Source of the DNA: Bradyrhizobium sp. WSM1417 | GTDB taxonomy: Bacteria; Pseudomonadota; Alphaproteobacteria; Rhizobiales; Xanthobacteraceae | Reading direction: 5' to 3' | DNA: 64,000 nt | Assembly: GCF_000515415.1 (NCBI RefSeq) | Contig: NZ_KI911783.1 | Location: 1,540,392 to 1,604,391, forward strand | Shown: one piece after another, positions 8,505 through 17,176 of the stretch | How positions within the stretch are numbered: position 1 is the first letter of the stretch | How the letters are laid out: each line of letters starts with the position of its first letter | Notes under the pieces: generated by a model | What the model was told of the DNA's origin: nothing | The model's input: the letters and a program-made list of their open reading frames with translations, nothing else | Database searches by the model: none | Position numbers and translations under genes: made by a program

Positions 8505-9290
8505 ATGACCCAAATTGATCATCAGGTTCATCCTATCGGCCCGGTTGCGGGCTCACGCATTTTCAAGTTCATCGCATTTCTGTACGGAATTGCGGCGTAT
8601 CTCGTGTTTTTCGTCACCATTCTCTACGCCATCGGCTTCGTCATGGGGTTGGTGGTGCCGAAGACCATCGACACCGGGACGGATACGCCCGTGGCCGAAG
8701 CCGTCATCATCAATCTGCTCCTGATGGCCCTGTTCGCGGTCCAGCACAGCGTGATGGCGCGGCGGCAATTCAAGGCCTGGTGGACGCAGTACGTCCCCAA
8801 GCCGGTCGAGCGCAGCACCTATGTGCTGTTTGCGAGCCTGTCATTGCTGCTCCTGTTCTGGCAGTGGCGTCCGCTGCCCGCGGTCATATGGGACGTCGCG
8901 AACCCGGATCTTGCTGTGACGATCGTCACGCTGTCGCTGGTGGGCTGGGTCCTGGTGTTCACCTCGACCTTCATCATCAATCACTTCGAGTTGTTCGGCT
9001 TGCATCAGGTGACCAATCATCTCGTCGGCAAGGAGGCGTCGCCGCCGCGCTTCAAGACGCCGCTGCTCTACAAGTTCGTCCGTCATCCGATCTATCTCGG
9101 CTTCATCATCGCGTTCTGGGCGGCGCCGGTCATGACCGCGGGCCATCTGCTGTTCGCCGCCGTGACCACGCTCTACATCTTCGTCGGCATCGCGCTGGAG
9201 GAGCACGACCTCATCGATCTCTTCGGTGACGAGTACCGGCAGTACAAACAACGGGTCTCGATGCTTATTCCCTGGCGCAAGTCGGTATAG
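8505..9290 (+). CDS. mddA: methanethiol S-methyltransferase-like membrane protein (MddA/NnrU family)
   Basis: A 261-aa polytopic membrane protein with five to six hydrophobic segments and the C-terminal isoprenylcysteine-methyltransferase-like core: KTPLLYKFVRHPIYLGFII, then GIALEEHDLIDLFGDEYRQYKQRV. It resembles MddA, which uses S-adenosylmethionine to convert methanethiol to dimethyl sulfide and has been described in Bradyrhizobium. The start at 8505 has a GGAG site 8 bp upstream; the frame is open from 8454. It is divergent from regulator A. Assignment of the exact substrate is by family resemblance only. Confidence 0.75.
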   Translation: MTQIDHQVHPIGPVAGSRIFKFIAFLYGIAAYLVFFVTILYAIGFVMGLVVPKTIDTGTDTPVAEAVIINLLLMALFAVQHSVMARRQFKAWWTQYVPKPVERSTYVLFASLSLLLLFWQWRPLPAVIWDVANPDLAVTIVTLSLVGWVLVFTSTFIINHFELFGLHQVTNHLVGKEASPPRFKTPLLYKFVRHPIYLGFIIAFWAAPVMTAGHLLFAAVTTLYIFVGIALEEHDLIDLFGDEYRQYKQRVSMLIPWRKSV

Positions 9291-9394
9291 CTTGCGCGTC
9301 GTTCGGCCGCGTCCGCCGAAAGGAGGATGCGCGGCGGCGCCGAGGCGCGTATCGGAGCTTGCCGGACGCAACCTTCAACGTTTCTCGGGGTGAA

Positions 9395-9441
9395 TCCCCT
9401 CATCCCGACGCTATCAGTGCGAGCGAAGCTCGTCGCGACCC
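9395..9441. repeat. degenerate copy of the intergenic repeat
   Basis: The segment around 9417-9441 (GCGAGCGAAGCTCGTCGCGA) is shared almost exactly with 28143-28165, and contains a small GAGC-GAA-GCTC hairpin. It appears to be one arm of the GC-rich repeat family, between the mddA-like and GFA genes. Confidence 0.6.
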
Positions 9442-9519
9442 CCGCATTCGTTTTTGCCGAGTTATCGGCAAACAGGAGCGGGGAGAGGAATCTAATCAAT
9501 CATCAACGGAGACGACCTA

Positions 9520-9942
9520 ATGAAACATGTTGGAAACTGCTTCTGTGGCGCGGTCACGATCGAGGTCACAGGCGCGCCGGAGGCGATGGGCTATTGCCAT
9601 TGCAGCTCGTGCCGCTCGTGGTCGGGCGGGCCGGTGAACGCCTTCAGCCTGTGGAAGCCCGAGGCCGTGCGCATCACCGAAGGTGCTCAGAATGTCGAGA
9701 CCTTTGCGAAGACGCCGCTCAGCCAGCGCAAATATTGCAAGAAGTGCGGCGGCCATCTCATGACCAACCATCCGCCGCTCGGCCTGGTCGACGTCTTCAC
9801 CGCCACCATTCCCACGCTCGCCTTCGCGCCCGGCGTCCACGTCAATTACGCCGAGACGGTGCTGCCAATGCGCGACGGCCTGCCCAAGCTCAAGGATTTC
9901 CCGGCCGAATTCGGCGGCAGCGGCGAGATGATGCAGGAGTGA
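9520..9942 (+). CDS. GFA / CENP-V family zinc-binding protein
   Basis: A 140-aa protein of the GFA (glutathione-dependent formaldehyde-activating-like) family. The characteristic cysteine clusters are all present: CFCGAV near the N-terminus, CHCSSCR around residues 26-32 and CKKCGGHL around 74-81, which together bind structural and catalytic zinc. The family handles thiol adducts, but most members have no proven reaction. The gene is between the mddA-like methyltransferase and regulator B; one-carbon or thiol metabolism would unite them, but this is inference. Confidence 0.85.
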   Translation: MKHVGNCFCGAVTIEVTGAPEAMGYCHCSSCRSWSGGPVNAFSLWKPEAVRITEGAQNVETFAKTPLSQRKYCKKCGGHLMTNHPPLGLVDVFTATIPTLAFAPGVHVNYAETVLPMRDGLPKLKDFPAEFGGSGEMMQE

Positions 9943-9952
9943 TGCGCTTTCT

Positions 9953-9986
9953 TCTCTCCTCTCGCCGCAAGCGGGGAGAGGAGAGA
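9953..9986. terminator. hairpin between convergent genes (repeat-derived)
   Basis: A 16-bp stem with one mismatch and an AA loop (left arm from TCTCTCCTCTC, right arm GAGAGGAGAGA). It lies 10 bp after the GFA stop and 4 bp before the stop of convergent regulator B. There is no strong U-tract, so termination is plausible rather than certain. Confidence 0.5.
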
Positions 9987-9990
9987 TTCG

Positions 9991-11550
9991 CTATGTCATC
10001 CCCGCGCGCCGCAATCCCTCGAGGTAATGTTCGCGATCCTCGTCCCGCAGCATCGGCAGCTCGCGCGTGATCCAGGCCAGCGAGATGCCCGGTTGGGCGC
10101 GGCGCAAGCCTTCCAGGGCGGAAGCCGCGCGCGCAGGATCGCCCGACATTCCGGCGGCGGCCGTCAGCACGCGATGCGCGCCGACGAAATCGGCGCGCTG
10201 CCGCATCGACTCGCGCGCCATCTGTGCGGCGCCTTCGTAATCGCGGCCGATGAACCGGGCATAGGCCGCAACGCCGCAATAGATCGCCGCGAGCGGGTCG
10301 CGCGGGCTCAACCGCAGCGCGCGGCGCGCAGCGACATCGCCGTTCTGCCATCGTCCCGCGTAACACAGCGTCACGCCGTAGAAGGCATGCGCCATCGCAA
10401 AGTTCGGATTGAGGTTCAGCGCCAGCTCGAATTCCGCCAGCGCGTCGTCGAACCGGCGGCGGAATAGATAAGTATAAGCCAGACCATGATGAGCCCAGGC
10501 ATCCTCGCGATCGGCCTCAACCGCCGCGAGCGCGGCGCGCTCGGCGACCGGCACGGTCGGGGCCATGTCGGACCAGCCCATATGCGCGCCGAAGATGTGG
10601 CTGGTCGCGAGCAGGCCGAGTGCCTTGCCATAGGCGGGATCGAGCGCGACGGCCTTTTCGAGCAGTCCCTGCGCGGCCGCATTGTCCTCGCGGGTGATGC
10701 GCCAGTAATGCGACAATGCGCGCATCACGAGGTCCCAGGCATCCAGACTTCCCGGCGGCTTCTGCTGGGCGCGAAAACTCTCGGCGGTATAGAGCTGCGG
10801 CTCGATCGCGGCGACGATCGCTTCGGTGATCTCGTCCTGCACCGCGAAGATGTCGGCAAGCTCGCGGTCGTATCGTTCGGCCCAGAGATGGCTGCCGGTC
10901 GAGACGTCGTTGAGCTGCGCGGAGATGCGCACGCGATCGCCGCTCCGCCGCACGCTGCCTTCGAGCACGTAGCGCACGCCGAGCTCGCGCGCGACCTCGT
11001 TCATGTGCACCGCGCGGCCCTTGTAGACGAAGGAGGAGTTGCGCGCGATGACGAAGAACCAGCGCAGCTTCGACAGCGCGGTGATGATGTCCTCGCTGAT
11101 TCCGTCCGAGAAATAATCCTGCTCCCGGTCGCCGCTCATGTTGGTGAAGGGCAGCACCGCGATCGCGGGGCGGTCCGGCAGCGGCAGCGGGGCCTGCAGA
11201 AGCTTGGCTCCGAAGTCGGATTCCGGCGCGGCCGCTCCGCGCTTGGTCTCGACGTCGCCGACGAAACGAAAACCCTTGCGAGAGATGGTTCGGATCAGCG
11301 CCTGGCTCGCGCCGCTATCTCCGACCGCCTTGCGTGCCGCATTGATCCGGCTGGTCAGCGTGGATTCGGAGACGCTGCGCCCGTGCCAGATCTTGTCGAT
11401 CAGCTCGTCCTTGCTGACCACCCGATCGCGGTTCTCCATGAGGTGGACGACGAGATCGAACACCTGCGGCTCCACGGCAACGGGAACCTGCTCGCGGCTC
11501 AGCTCGCGCAAGTCGGTATCGAGCAGGTGATCCCGGAACAGAAACTGCAC
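9991..11550 (-). CDS. winged-helix / TolB-like / TPR transcriptional regulator B
   Basis: A 519-aa paralogue of regulator A with the same domain order: winged helix about 1-105 (VFDLVVHLMENRDRVVSKDEL, RKGFRFVGDV), TolB-like about 115-255 (DRPAIAVLPFTNMSGDREQDYF, SHLWAERYDREL), TPR helices about 285-490. No signal peptide or membrane helix. The two proteins are alike over their whole lengths, which points to duplication; between them are the mddA-like and GFA genes. A partial copy of the direct-repeat motif seen upstream of A lies 15-30 bp before this start. Confidence 0.85.
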   Translation of the reverse strand: MQFLFRDHLLDTDLRELSREQVPVAVEPQVFDLVVHLMENRDRVVSKDELIDKIWHGRSVSESTLTSRINAARKAVGDSGASQALIRTISRKGFRFVGDVETKRGAAAPESDFGAKLLQAPLPLPDRPAIAVLPFTNMSGDREQDYFSDGISEDIITALSKLRWFFVIARNSSFVYKGRAVHMNEVARELGVRYVLEGSVRRSGDRVRISAQLNDVSTGSHLWAERYDRELADIFAVQDEITEAIVAAIEPQLYTAESFRAQQKPPGSLDAWDLVMRALSHYWRITREDNAAAQGLLEKAVALDPAYGKALGLLATSHIFGAHMGWSDMAPTVPVAERAALAAVEADREDAWAHHGLAYTYLFRRRFDDALAEFELALNLNPNFAMAHAFYGVTLCYAGRWQNGDVAARRALRLSPRDPLAAIYCGVAAYARFIGRDYEGAAQMARESMRQRADFVGAHRVLTAAAGMSGDPARAASALEGLRRAQPGISLAWITRELPMLRDEDREHYLEGLRRAGMT

Positions 11551-11933
11551 GTCGAAAACTCAGACCTCAAGGCAACATCGGGCAATGATGAAAGCAAAAC
11601 GGATTTCGGCTGATTTCTGTGAGTCCGCCGAGGGGCCTGCCCGGTTCACCACGATCGCGTGATAGCAGCCATGCGATTTACGGGCAGGAATGCAACCTGG
11701 GTTAGAACGTGGCCGGTTCGGCCGGATTGTCCCGGTCTCCTCGCTGGACCTCATCTTGCTGCGCGCACAGTTTGTCACCGTCACCCTGAGGCGCCGTAGC
11801 GAAGGCTCGCACGTCAGGATGACGGAGCGACAGTTTAGACGTCCGAAAACTTGACGAACGGTGAATGTCCATTGCCGAACAGTTCCGTGTGCGTAAGGTG
11901 CCCTCACACAACCCAAGCAACGAAGTAACGCCT
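11551..11933. other. intergenic region between regulator B and the lyase gene
   Basis: This 383-bp stretch has no convincing gene. It holds the candidate operator at 11565-11580 and a repeat-like segment at 11780-11825 that begins GTCACCCTGAGG and ends AGGATGACGG, a common type of dispersed inverted repeat in this group. Promoters for both flanking genes should lie here but no strong consensus was recognised. Confidence 0.6.
11565..11580. promoter_or_regulatory. possible operator half-site of regulator B
   Basis: CCTCAAGGCAACATCG resembles the CTCARGCNAAAATC core of the direct repeats upstream of regulator A (shared CTCA-G-C-AA-ATC), at a similar distance from the ATG. Only one copy is clear. 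Weak evidence. Confidence 0.25.
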
Positions 11934-13295
11934 ATGCCCGCTTTTCATGCCTCAACCACCGTGCTCGATTCCATGCTGTTCCGCGATGCGTTCGGCACGC
12001 CGCAGATGCGGGAGGTATTTTCCGATATGGCGACGGTCGCGCGCTATGCCGAGGTCGAGGTGGCGCTGGCGAAGGCGGAAGCGAGATGCGGGGTGATTCC
12101 GCAGGATGCCGCCGACCAGATCGCGGCGCGGACAGACGTTGCCGCGTTGGATTTTGATCTGTTGCGGCAGGAGACCGATGTCGTCGGCTATCCGATCTTG
12201 CCGCTGGTGCATCAGATGGTGAAGCAATGCGGCGATGCCGGCCGCTATGTGCATTGGGGTGCGACCACGCAGGACATCATGGACACCGCCGTGGTGCTGC
12301 AACTGCGCGCCGGGCTCGAGATCGTCGAGCAGGACATCGCCGCACTGCGCACAATCCTCGCCGACCTCTCGAAGCGCTACCGCGACACGCCGATGGCGGG
12401 CCGCACCCATCTTCAGCAGGCGCTGCCGGTCACCTTCGGCTACAAGACCGCGATCTGGCTCGCTATGTTCGACCGCCACGCCGAGCGCCTCACTGAATTG
12501 AAGCCGCGCGTTCTGGTCGGCCAGTTCGCCGGCGCCGCCGGCACGCTGGCCTCGCTCGGCGACAAGGGGTTCGAGGTGCAGGAAGCGCTCTGCGCCGAAC
12601 TGAAGCTCGGCGTCCCCGCCTCGACCTGGCACGTCGCACGCGACGGTTTTGCCGAGGCCGTGAATTTCCTGGCGCTCGTCACCGGCTCGCTCGGCAAGAT
12701 CGCGCTCGACGTCATGATCATGGCCTCGACCGAATTCGCGGAGGTCTACGAGCCCTTCGTCAAGGGACGCGGCGCTTCCTCGACCATGCCTCAGAAGCGC
12801 AACCCGATCTCCTCGGAACTGATGCTTGCGGCGTCCAAGGCGGTGCGCCAGCACGCCGGCCTCATGCTGGATGCCATGGTGCAGGATTTCGAGCGCGCCA
12901 CCGGGCCCTGGCACGCCGAATGGATGGCGATCCCCGAGAGCTTCGTGCTGACCGCCGGCGCGTTGCATCAGGCGAAGTTCGCGCTCGCCGGCCTCATCGT
13001 GGACGAGAGCAAGATGAACGAGAATCTCGCCGTCAGCCGCGGTCTGATCGTGGCCGAAGCCGTCATGATGGGGCTCGCGCCGCAGATCGGGCGGCAGGAG
13101 GCCCATGACGTGGTCTATGACGCCTGCCGGCTCGCCAATGAGAAAGGTCTTACATTGGCGGACGCACTGTCGTCCGATTCCCGCGTCTCTGTCAGAATCG
13201 ATCGTGCCACGATCGAGGCGCTGACATCACCGAAAAATTACCTCGGCCTTGCTCCCGCCATGGTCGACCGGGTGCTGAAATCGGCAACGCGTTGA
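11934..13295 (+). CDS. fumarase/adenylosuccinate lyase superfamily enzyme (PcaB-like)
   Basis: A 453-aa enzyme of the class-II fumarase/aspartase superfamily. It has the superfamily signature SSTMPQKRNP (about residues 282-291), the HWGATTQDIMDT motif near residue 105 and the THLQQALPVTFGYK segment with the catalytic-region His near 160. These enzymes eliminate or isomerise carboxylates. The length and C-terminus suit the 3-carboxy-cis,cis-muconate cycloisomerase/adenylosuccinate lyase branch, but no pathway neighbours settle the substrate. The start at 11934 (MPAFHAST) is chosen over 11865, whose extra 23 residues look unstructured; neither has a strong ribosome site. Confidence 0.8.
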   Translation: MPAFHASTTVLDSMLFRDAFGTPQMREVFSDMATVARYAEVEVALAKAEARCGVIPQDAADQIAARTDVAALDFDLLRQETDVVGYPILPLVHQMVKQCGDAGRYVHWGATTQDIMDTAVVLQLRAGLEIVEQDIAALRTILADLSKRYRDTPMAGRTHLQQALPVTFGYKTAIWLAMFDRHAERLTELKPRVLVGQFAGAAGTLASLGDKGFEVQEALCAELKLGVPASTWHVARDGFAEAVNFLALVTGSLGKIALDVMIMASTEFAEVYEPFVKGRGASSTMPQKRNPISSELMLAASKAVRQHAGLMLDAMVQDFERATGPWHAEWMAIPESFVLTAGALHQAKFALAGLIVDESKMNENLAVSRGLIVAEAVMMGLAPQIGRQEAHDVVYDACRLANEKGLTLADALSSDSRVSVRIDRATIEALTSPKNYLGLAPAMVDRVLKSATR

Positions 13296-13408
13296 AAACC
13301 AAAATGCGCGAAACTGCGTATCTTTGGGGTGTCGCAAGGCACTCGCGCACTTGTGTCTCGCGATGCTAGACTTAAATTGGGCATGAGACGTTCGGCAGAG
13401 GATTCGGC

Positions 13409-14665
13409 ATGACTGATCAACGCATCACCTCTACTCCCATCGATCCCGTGAAGCTCGACCGGCTGGCCGAGGTGGCGGTGAAGGTGGGCCTGGGCTTGCG
13501 GCCGGGCCAGGATCTGCTCTTGACGGCGCCTGCGATCGCGTTGCCGCTGGTGCGGCGGATCGCCGTGCATGCCTACAAGGCCGGCGCCGGCATCGTGACG
13601 CCCATTCTCTCCGACGAAGAGATGACGCTGGCGCGCTATCGCCACGGCCACGACGACAGCTTCGATCGCGCCGCCAACTGGCTCTACGAGGGCATGGCCA
13701 AGGCGTTCTCGAACAACACCGCGCGTCTCGCCATCGTCGGCGACAATCCGATGCTGCTGTCGGGCGAAGATGCATCCAAGGTCGCGCGCGCCAGCAAGGC
13801 CAATTCGATGGCCTATCAGCCGGCGCTGGAGAAGATCGTCAATTTCGACACCAACTGGAACATCATTGCCTATCCGAGCCCGTCCTGGGCCCGGCAGGTG
13901 TTCCCCAATGAACCCGAGGAAATTGCCATCGGCAAGCTCGCAGACGCGATCTTCGCGGCGTCCCGCGTCGATCGCGACGATGCGCCGGCCAATTGGGCGA
14001 GCCACAACGCGGTGCTGCGCGAGCGCACCAACTGGCTCAACGGCCAGCGTTTCCGCGCGCTCCAGTATTCAGGACCGGGCACCGACCTCACGATCGGGCT
14101 CGCCGACGGCCATGAATGGGAGGGCGGCGCCTCGCTCTCCAAGAACGGCATCAGCTGCAACGCCAACATCCCGACCGAAGAGGTCTTCACCACGCCGCAT
14201 TGCCGGCGGGTCTACGGCCATGTCGTGAGCTCGAAGCCGCTGTCCTACCAGGGCACGCTGATCGACAACATCGCGGTGCGTTTCGAGGACGGCAGGATCG
14301 TCGACGCCAAGGCTTCGCGCGGCGAGGAGGTACTGAACAAGGTGCTCGACACCGACGAGGGCGCGCGGCGTCTCGGCGAGGTGGCCTTGGTGCCGCATTC
14401 CTCGCCGATCTCGCAGAGTGGATTATTGTTCTACAACACGCTGTTCGACGAGAACGCGGCCTCGCACATCGCGCTCGGCCAGTGCTACTCGAAGTGCTTC
14501 GTCAACGGCGCGCAGCTCACGCCGCAGCAGATCGCCGCGCAAGGCGGCAACCAGAGCCTGATCCATATCGACTGGATGATCGGCTCGGCCGAGACCGACA
14601 TCGACGGCATTCTGGCCGACGGCAGCAAAGTGCCGGTGTTCCGCAAGGGCGAATGGGCGAAGTAA
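13409..14665 (+). CDS. M29-family metalloaminopeptidase
   Basis: A 418-aa protein that fits the M29 (aminopeptidase T/AmpS) family along its length. The metal-ligand regions are visible: IPTEEVFTTPH (first Glu), RRLGEVALVP (second Glu), ASHIALGQCYSK (His and Tyr) and SLIHIDWMIGS (His and Asp). It should remove N-terminal residues from peptides in the cytoplasm. It follows the lyase gene by 113 bp and ends exactly where the convergent hypothetical gene ends. Confidence 0.9.
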   Translation: MTDQRITSTPIDPVKLDRLAEVAVKVGLGLRPGQDLLLTAPAIALPLVRRIAVHAYKAGAGIVTPILSDEEMTLARYRHGHDDSFDRAANWLYEGMAKAFSNNTARLAIVGDNPMLLSGEDASKVARASKANSMAYQPALEKIVNFDTNWNIIAYPSPSWARQVFPNEPEEIAIGKLADAIFAASRVDRDDAPANWASHNAVLRERTNWLNGQRFRALQYSGPGTDLTIGLADGHEWEGGASLSKNGISCNANIPTEEVFTTPHCRRVYGHVVSSKPLSYQGTLIDNIAVRFEDGRIVDAKASRGEEVLNKVLDTDEGARRLGEVALVPHSSPISQSGLLFYNTLFDENAASHIALGQCYSKCFVNGAQLTPQQIAAQGGNQSLIHIDWMIGSAETDIDGILADGSKVPVFRKGEWAK

Positions 14666-15220
14666 CTACGCCGCCGCGTTGCACAGCATCGGGCTGTTGT
14701 CGATGCTGAAGCGGTTGAACAGCGTCGTGAACGGGCTGCCGTCGGTAGCCCGCACGACGGCGTCGGAGGCCGCCACCGCGTCGTAGAGCGCACCGACCGG
14801 ATCATTCGCCTTAGGCAGGTCGAGACCCCCGCGGATTTGCTCGCGGGCCTCGTTGACGTCGTCCTCGTCGTCGAGTGTGGCCTCCAGCGCGTCGGCCGCC
14901 CGCCGCATCTCATGGAGGTCACCGCCGGCGGAAAATTTGAGGATGTCGAGCCAATAGGGGCGCGCCACGACGAGTTGGACGAAAGCCTCGAAGCTCTCCG
15001 CGATGATTCCCGCGCGGCCTTCCGATGAGACGTAGAGCACATCCTGCGACGGCAGCAGCACGAACGCGCCGCCAGAGCCGTCACTGCCGATCTGCCGGGG
15101 ACTTTCGATGCCGTCGACGGTGAACCAGGGCTCCTCGTCGGTGGCGAAGGAGACATCAAGGCTGCCGAGCCAGGCGATGACCTCGCCTTCGGCTGTCAGA
15201 ACCTCCGGGGTGAGGGGCAT
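14666..15220 (-). CDS. hypothetical protein, possibly SUKH/SMI1-like
   Basis: A 184-aa acidic, soluble protein. The middle part (IGSDGSGGAFVLL, then VLYVSSEGRAGIIAESFEAFVQLV) resembles the Gly-Ser-Gly turn and trailing helix of SUKH-superfamily domains (SMI1/KNR4), which include toxin-immunity proteins; this is a by-eye resemblance only. The start at 15220 is preferred to in-frame 15226 or 15262 because AAGGAG lies at ideal spacing from it. Its TAG stop directly abuts the TAA of the convergent aminopeptidase gene. Confidence 0.6.
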   Translation of the reverse strand: MPLTPEVLTAEGEVIAWLGSLDVSFATDEEPWFTVDGIESPRQIGSDGSGGAFVLLPSQDVLYVSSEGRAGIIAESFEAFVQLVVARPYWLDILKFSAGGDLHEMRRAADALEATLDDEDDVNEAREQIRGGLDLPKANDPVGALYDAVAASDAVVRATDGSPFTTLFNRFSIDNSPMLCNAAA

Positions 15221-15455
15221 CGGCATGGCTCCTTTCAGATAGCTTCGCGCACTTTGTCGCACCCCGGAAAAGAAGGGTTCATGTGCGCGAAATTGCAGGG
15301 AAATTGCGATGTTAACCGTTTCGCGCCTGCAACTTGCGGCTGATTGTCGGGCCCTGCGTAAGAAAGAATTAAAAACCGGCTACTAGCGTTCCCGCCATCT
15401 TTGAACAATCCGGGGCGAAACCCGGCGGATCATATTTTATCCCCTGGGGGAACAG

Positions 15456-15911
15456 ATGTCGCGCACATTGATTGAAATCAGCAGTTGCAATGTAGATCTC
15501 GAGCTGCGGCCGATCGAACCGTCCTGGATCATCGAAGGCAATCCGGTGTCGCGCTCGCACGTCCTGTCCACCAGCGCCGACGGCACGGCTTCGACCATCA
15601 TCTGGGCCTGCACTGAAGGGCGCTTCAACTGGTACTACGATATCGACGAAACGATCATGATCATGGAAGGGTCGATCGTGCTCGAAAGCGACGGCATGCC
15701 GCCGAAGCGCTACGGCCCGGGCGATGTCATCTTCTTCCGCGACGGCGCGCATGCCAAATGGCATGTCGAGGGCCACGTCAAGAAGATCGCGTTCTGCCGC
15801 AAGACCAATCCCGTGATGATCGGCTTCCTGATCCGCGTCGTCAACAAGCTCAAGAAGATCTTCGTCTCCACCGGCGAGCGCCGTCCGGCCTCGCTGATGG
15901 GCGCCGGCTAG
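15456..15911 (+). CDS. cupin-domain protein
   Basis: A 151-aa protein with a single cupin barrel, of the DUF861/EutQ-like type: RFNWYYDIDETIMIMEGSIVLE, then RYGPGDVIFFRDGAHAKWHVEGHVKKIAF. The Glu of the first motif and the His of DGAHAKWHVEG could bind metal, but the usual double His of motif one is absent. A GGGGGAA ribosome site precedes the start. It is a lone gene ended by the strong bidirectional hairpin at 15947. Function unknown. Confidence 0.8.
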   Translation: MSRTLIEISSCNVDLELRPIEPSWIIEGNPVSRSHVLSTSADGTASTIIWACTEGRFNWYYDIDETIMIMEGSIVLESDGMPPKRYGPGDVIFFRDGAHAKWHVEGHVKKIAFCRKTNPVMIGFLIRVVNKLKKIFVSTGERRPASLMGAG

Positions 15912-15946
15912 AGTTCAATCAGTTTCAAGGACGCTTCCCAGCGGTC

Positions 15947-15995
15947 ACGACGGAACAGGGGCCGGGATCAACATCCCGGCCCCTGTTCTCGTCGT
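15947..15995. terminator. strong bidirectional terminator hairpin
   Basis: About 22 paired bases (left arm 15947-15968, CAAC loop, right arm 15973-15995, one bulged base), very GC-rich in its centre. A short T-run follows at about 16003-16009 on the plus strand. It separates the convergent cupin and amidohydrolase genes. Confidence 0.85.
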
Positions 15996-16009
15996 GACGG
16001 CAAGCCTTT

Positions 16010-17059
16010 TTAAGGCAAATCGAGCCGGTAGAAGTTGCTCGCGGTTTGCGAGAACAACGCCGTCTTCTCGGTCTCGCTCAAGGACGCCGCGATACGCTTG
16101 AAGGCGTTGAAGATCACCTGGTAGCTGCACTGGCCCTTGTCCGGCGGGAAGTTGCTCTCGAACATCGCGCGCCTGGCGCCGAACGCCTCGATGCAGGTCT
16201 CGATATAAGGCCGCCACGCCGCGGCAAGCTCCTCGGATGACGGCGGCCTCTCGCGCAAATGGAAGTCGTAGCCGAGCAGGCACATCGCGAGCCCGCCGAG
16301 CTTCACCACCACGTTCTCGCATTTGGCGATCTCCTGGATCGAGGCGCGCCATTGCGGAAACACCTCCTCGCGTTGCCCGGCAAAGCGGCCGATTCCGGCC
16401 GGGCCGCCGCAATGGTCGAGCACGATCCTGGTGTCGGAAAATGCGCGGGCGAGTTCGGTCAGCTCGCCGATCTGCGGATGGAACAGCCAGGCATCGAAGC
16501 TCAGATTCAGCGGCGCGAGACAGGCGAAGCCCTTGCGGAAGGTCGGGTCCTGCAGCAATCCCTGCGGCCGGTTCGCATACATGCCGGCGACAGCAGGATC
16601 CGGGTCCCAGGCCGAGGAATGCCGGATGCCGCGGAAGCGACCGTTGCCTGCCGCGATCTCGGCCTCCAGCACCGGCTTTGCGGCATCGCCGAGCAGCAGG
16701 TTGACGTGGCTGACGATGCCGGCGCAGATCGCGGCCTTGCCGTAACCGCCACTGGCGCTCATCGCGGCGACGCCATTGGCAAACTCGACCTCGCCGACCG
16801 GCCGGAACGCCTCGGGCCCGTGCGCGCGATACATCGAGCGGCAATCGACATAGACGGTGGCGATGACGTTGTGGCCGGAGGCGATGTCATCAGCCATCTC
16901 CTCGATCAGATAGCGGTGCCCGCGATCCCAGAGATGGTGATGGGGATCGACGATCGACCGTAAGGGATCGATGATCTCCTCCCGATGCAGCGCGAGCCAG
17001 TCCTCGCGCGGCTCGACGAATAGCCCGCTCGTGTTGGCGGGCAGACCGCTTGCTGCCAT
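16010..17059 (-). CDS. amidohydrolase-2 family metal-dependent hydrolase
   Basis: A 349-aa TIM-barrel hydrolase of the amidohydrolase-2 (LigI/fuconolactonase-like) group. Visible features are the N-terminal metal motif VDPHHHLWD near residue 40, GIRHSSAWDPD, VLDHCGGPAG, and the late FESNFPPDK motif. Likely hydrolyses a lactone or decarboxylates an aromatic acid; substrate unknown. Start 17059 has a GGGAG site 8 bp upstream; the frame is open to 17107. It is downstream of two other minus-strand genes with 117 bp between. Confidence 0.85.
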   Translation of the reverse strand: MAASGLPANTSGLFVEPREDWLALHREEIIDPLRSIVDPHHHLWDRGHRYLIEEMADDIASGHNVIATVYVDCRSMYRAHGPEAFRPVGEVEFANGVAAMSASGGYGKAAICAGIVSHVNLLLGDAAKPVLEAEIAAGNGRFRGIRHSSAWDPDPAVAGMYANRPQGLLQDPTFRKGFACLAPLNLSFDAWLFHPQIGELTELARAFSDTRIVLDHCGGPAGIGRFAGQREEVFPQWRASIQEIAKCENVVVKLGGLAMCLLGYDFHLRERPPSSEELAAAWRPYIETCIEAFGARRAMFESNFPPDKGQCSYQVIFNAFKRIAASLSETEKTALFSQTASNFYRLDLP

Positions 17060-17176
17060 CCGTGTTCGCTCCCTTGATGTATGCTTCTTGTTCGGGGAGC
17101 CTAACACCTCGTTCTCGCGCGCAGCAGCGCGCGTTGCGCAACCGCACCCTTCATCTCAGGGACAGTGGCCCCGTCG

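Noticed and set aside
15469..15482. TTGATTGAAATCAG, a near match to the FNR/FixK box
   Set aside because: One mismatch, and it lies inside the coding start of the cupin gene, downstream of its ATG, where control is unlikely.
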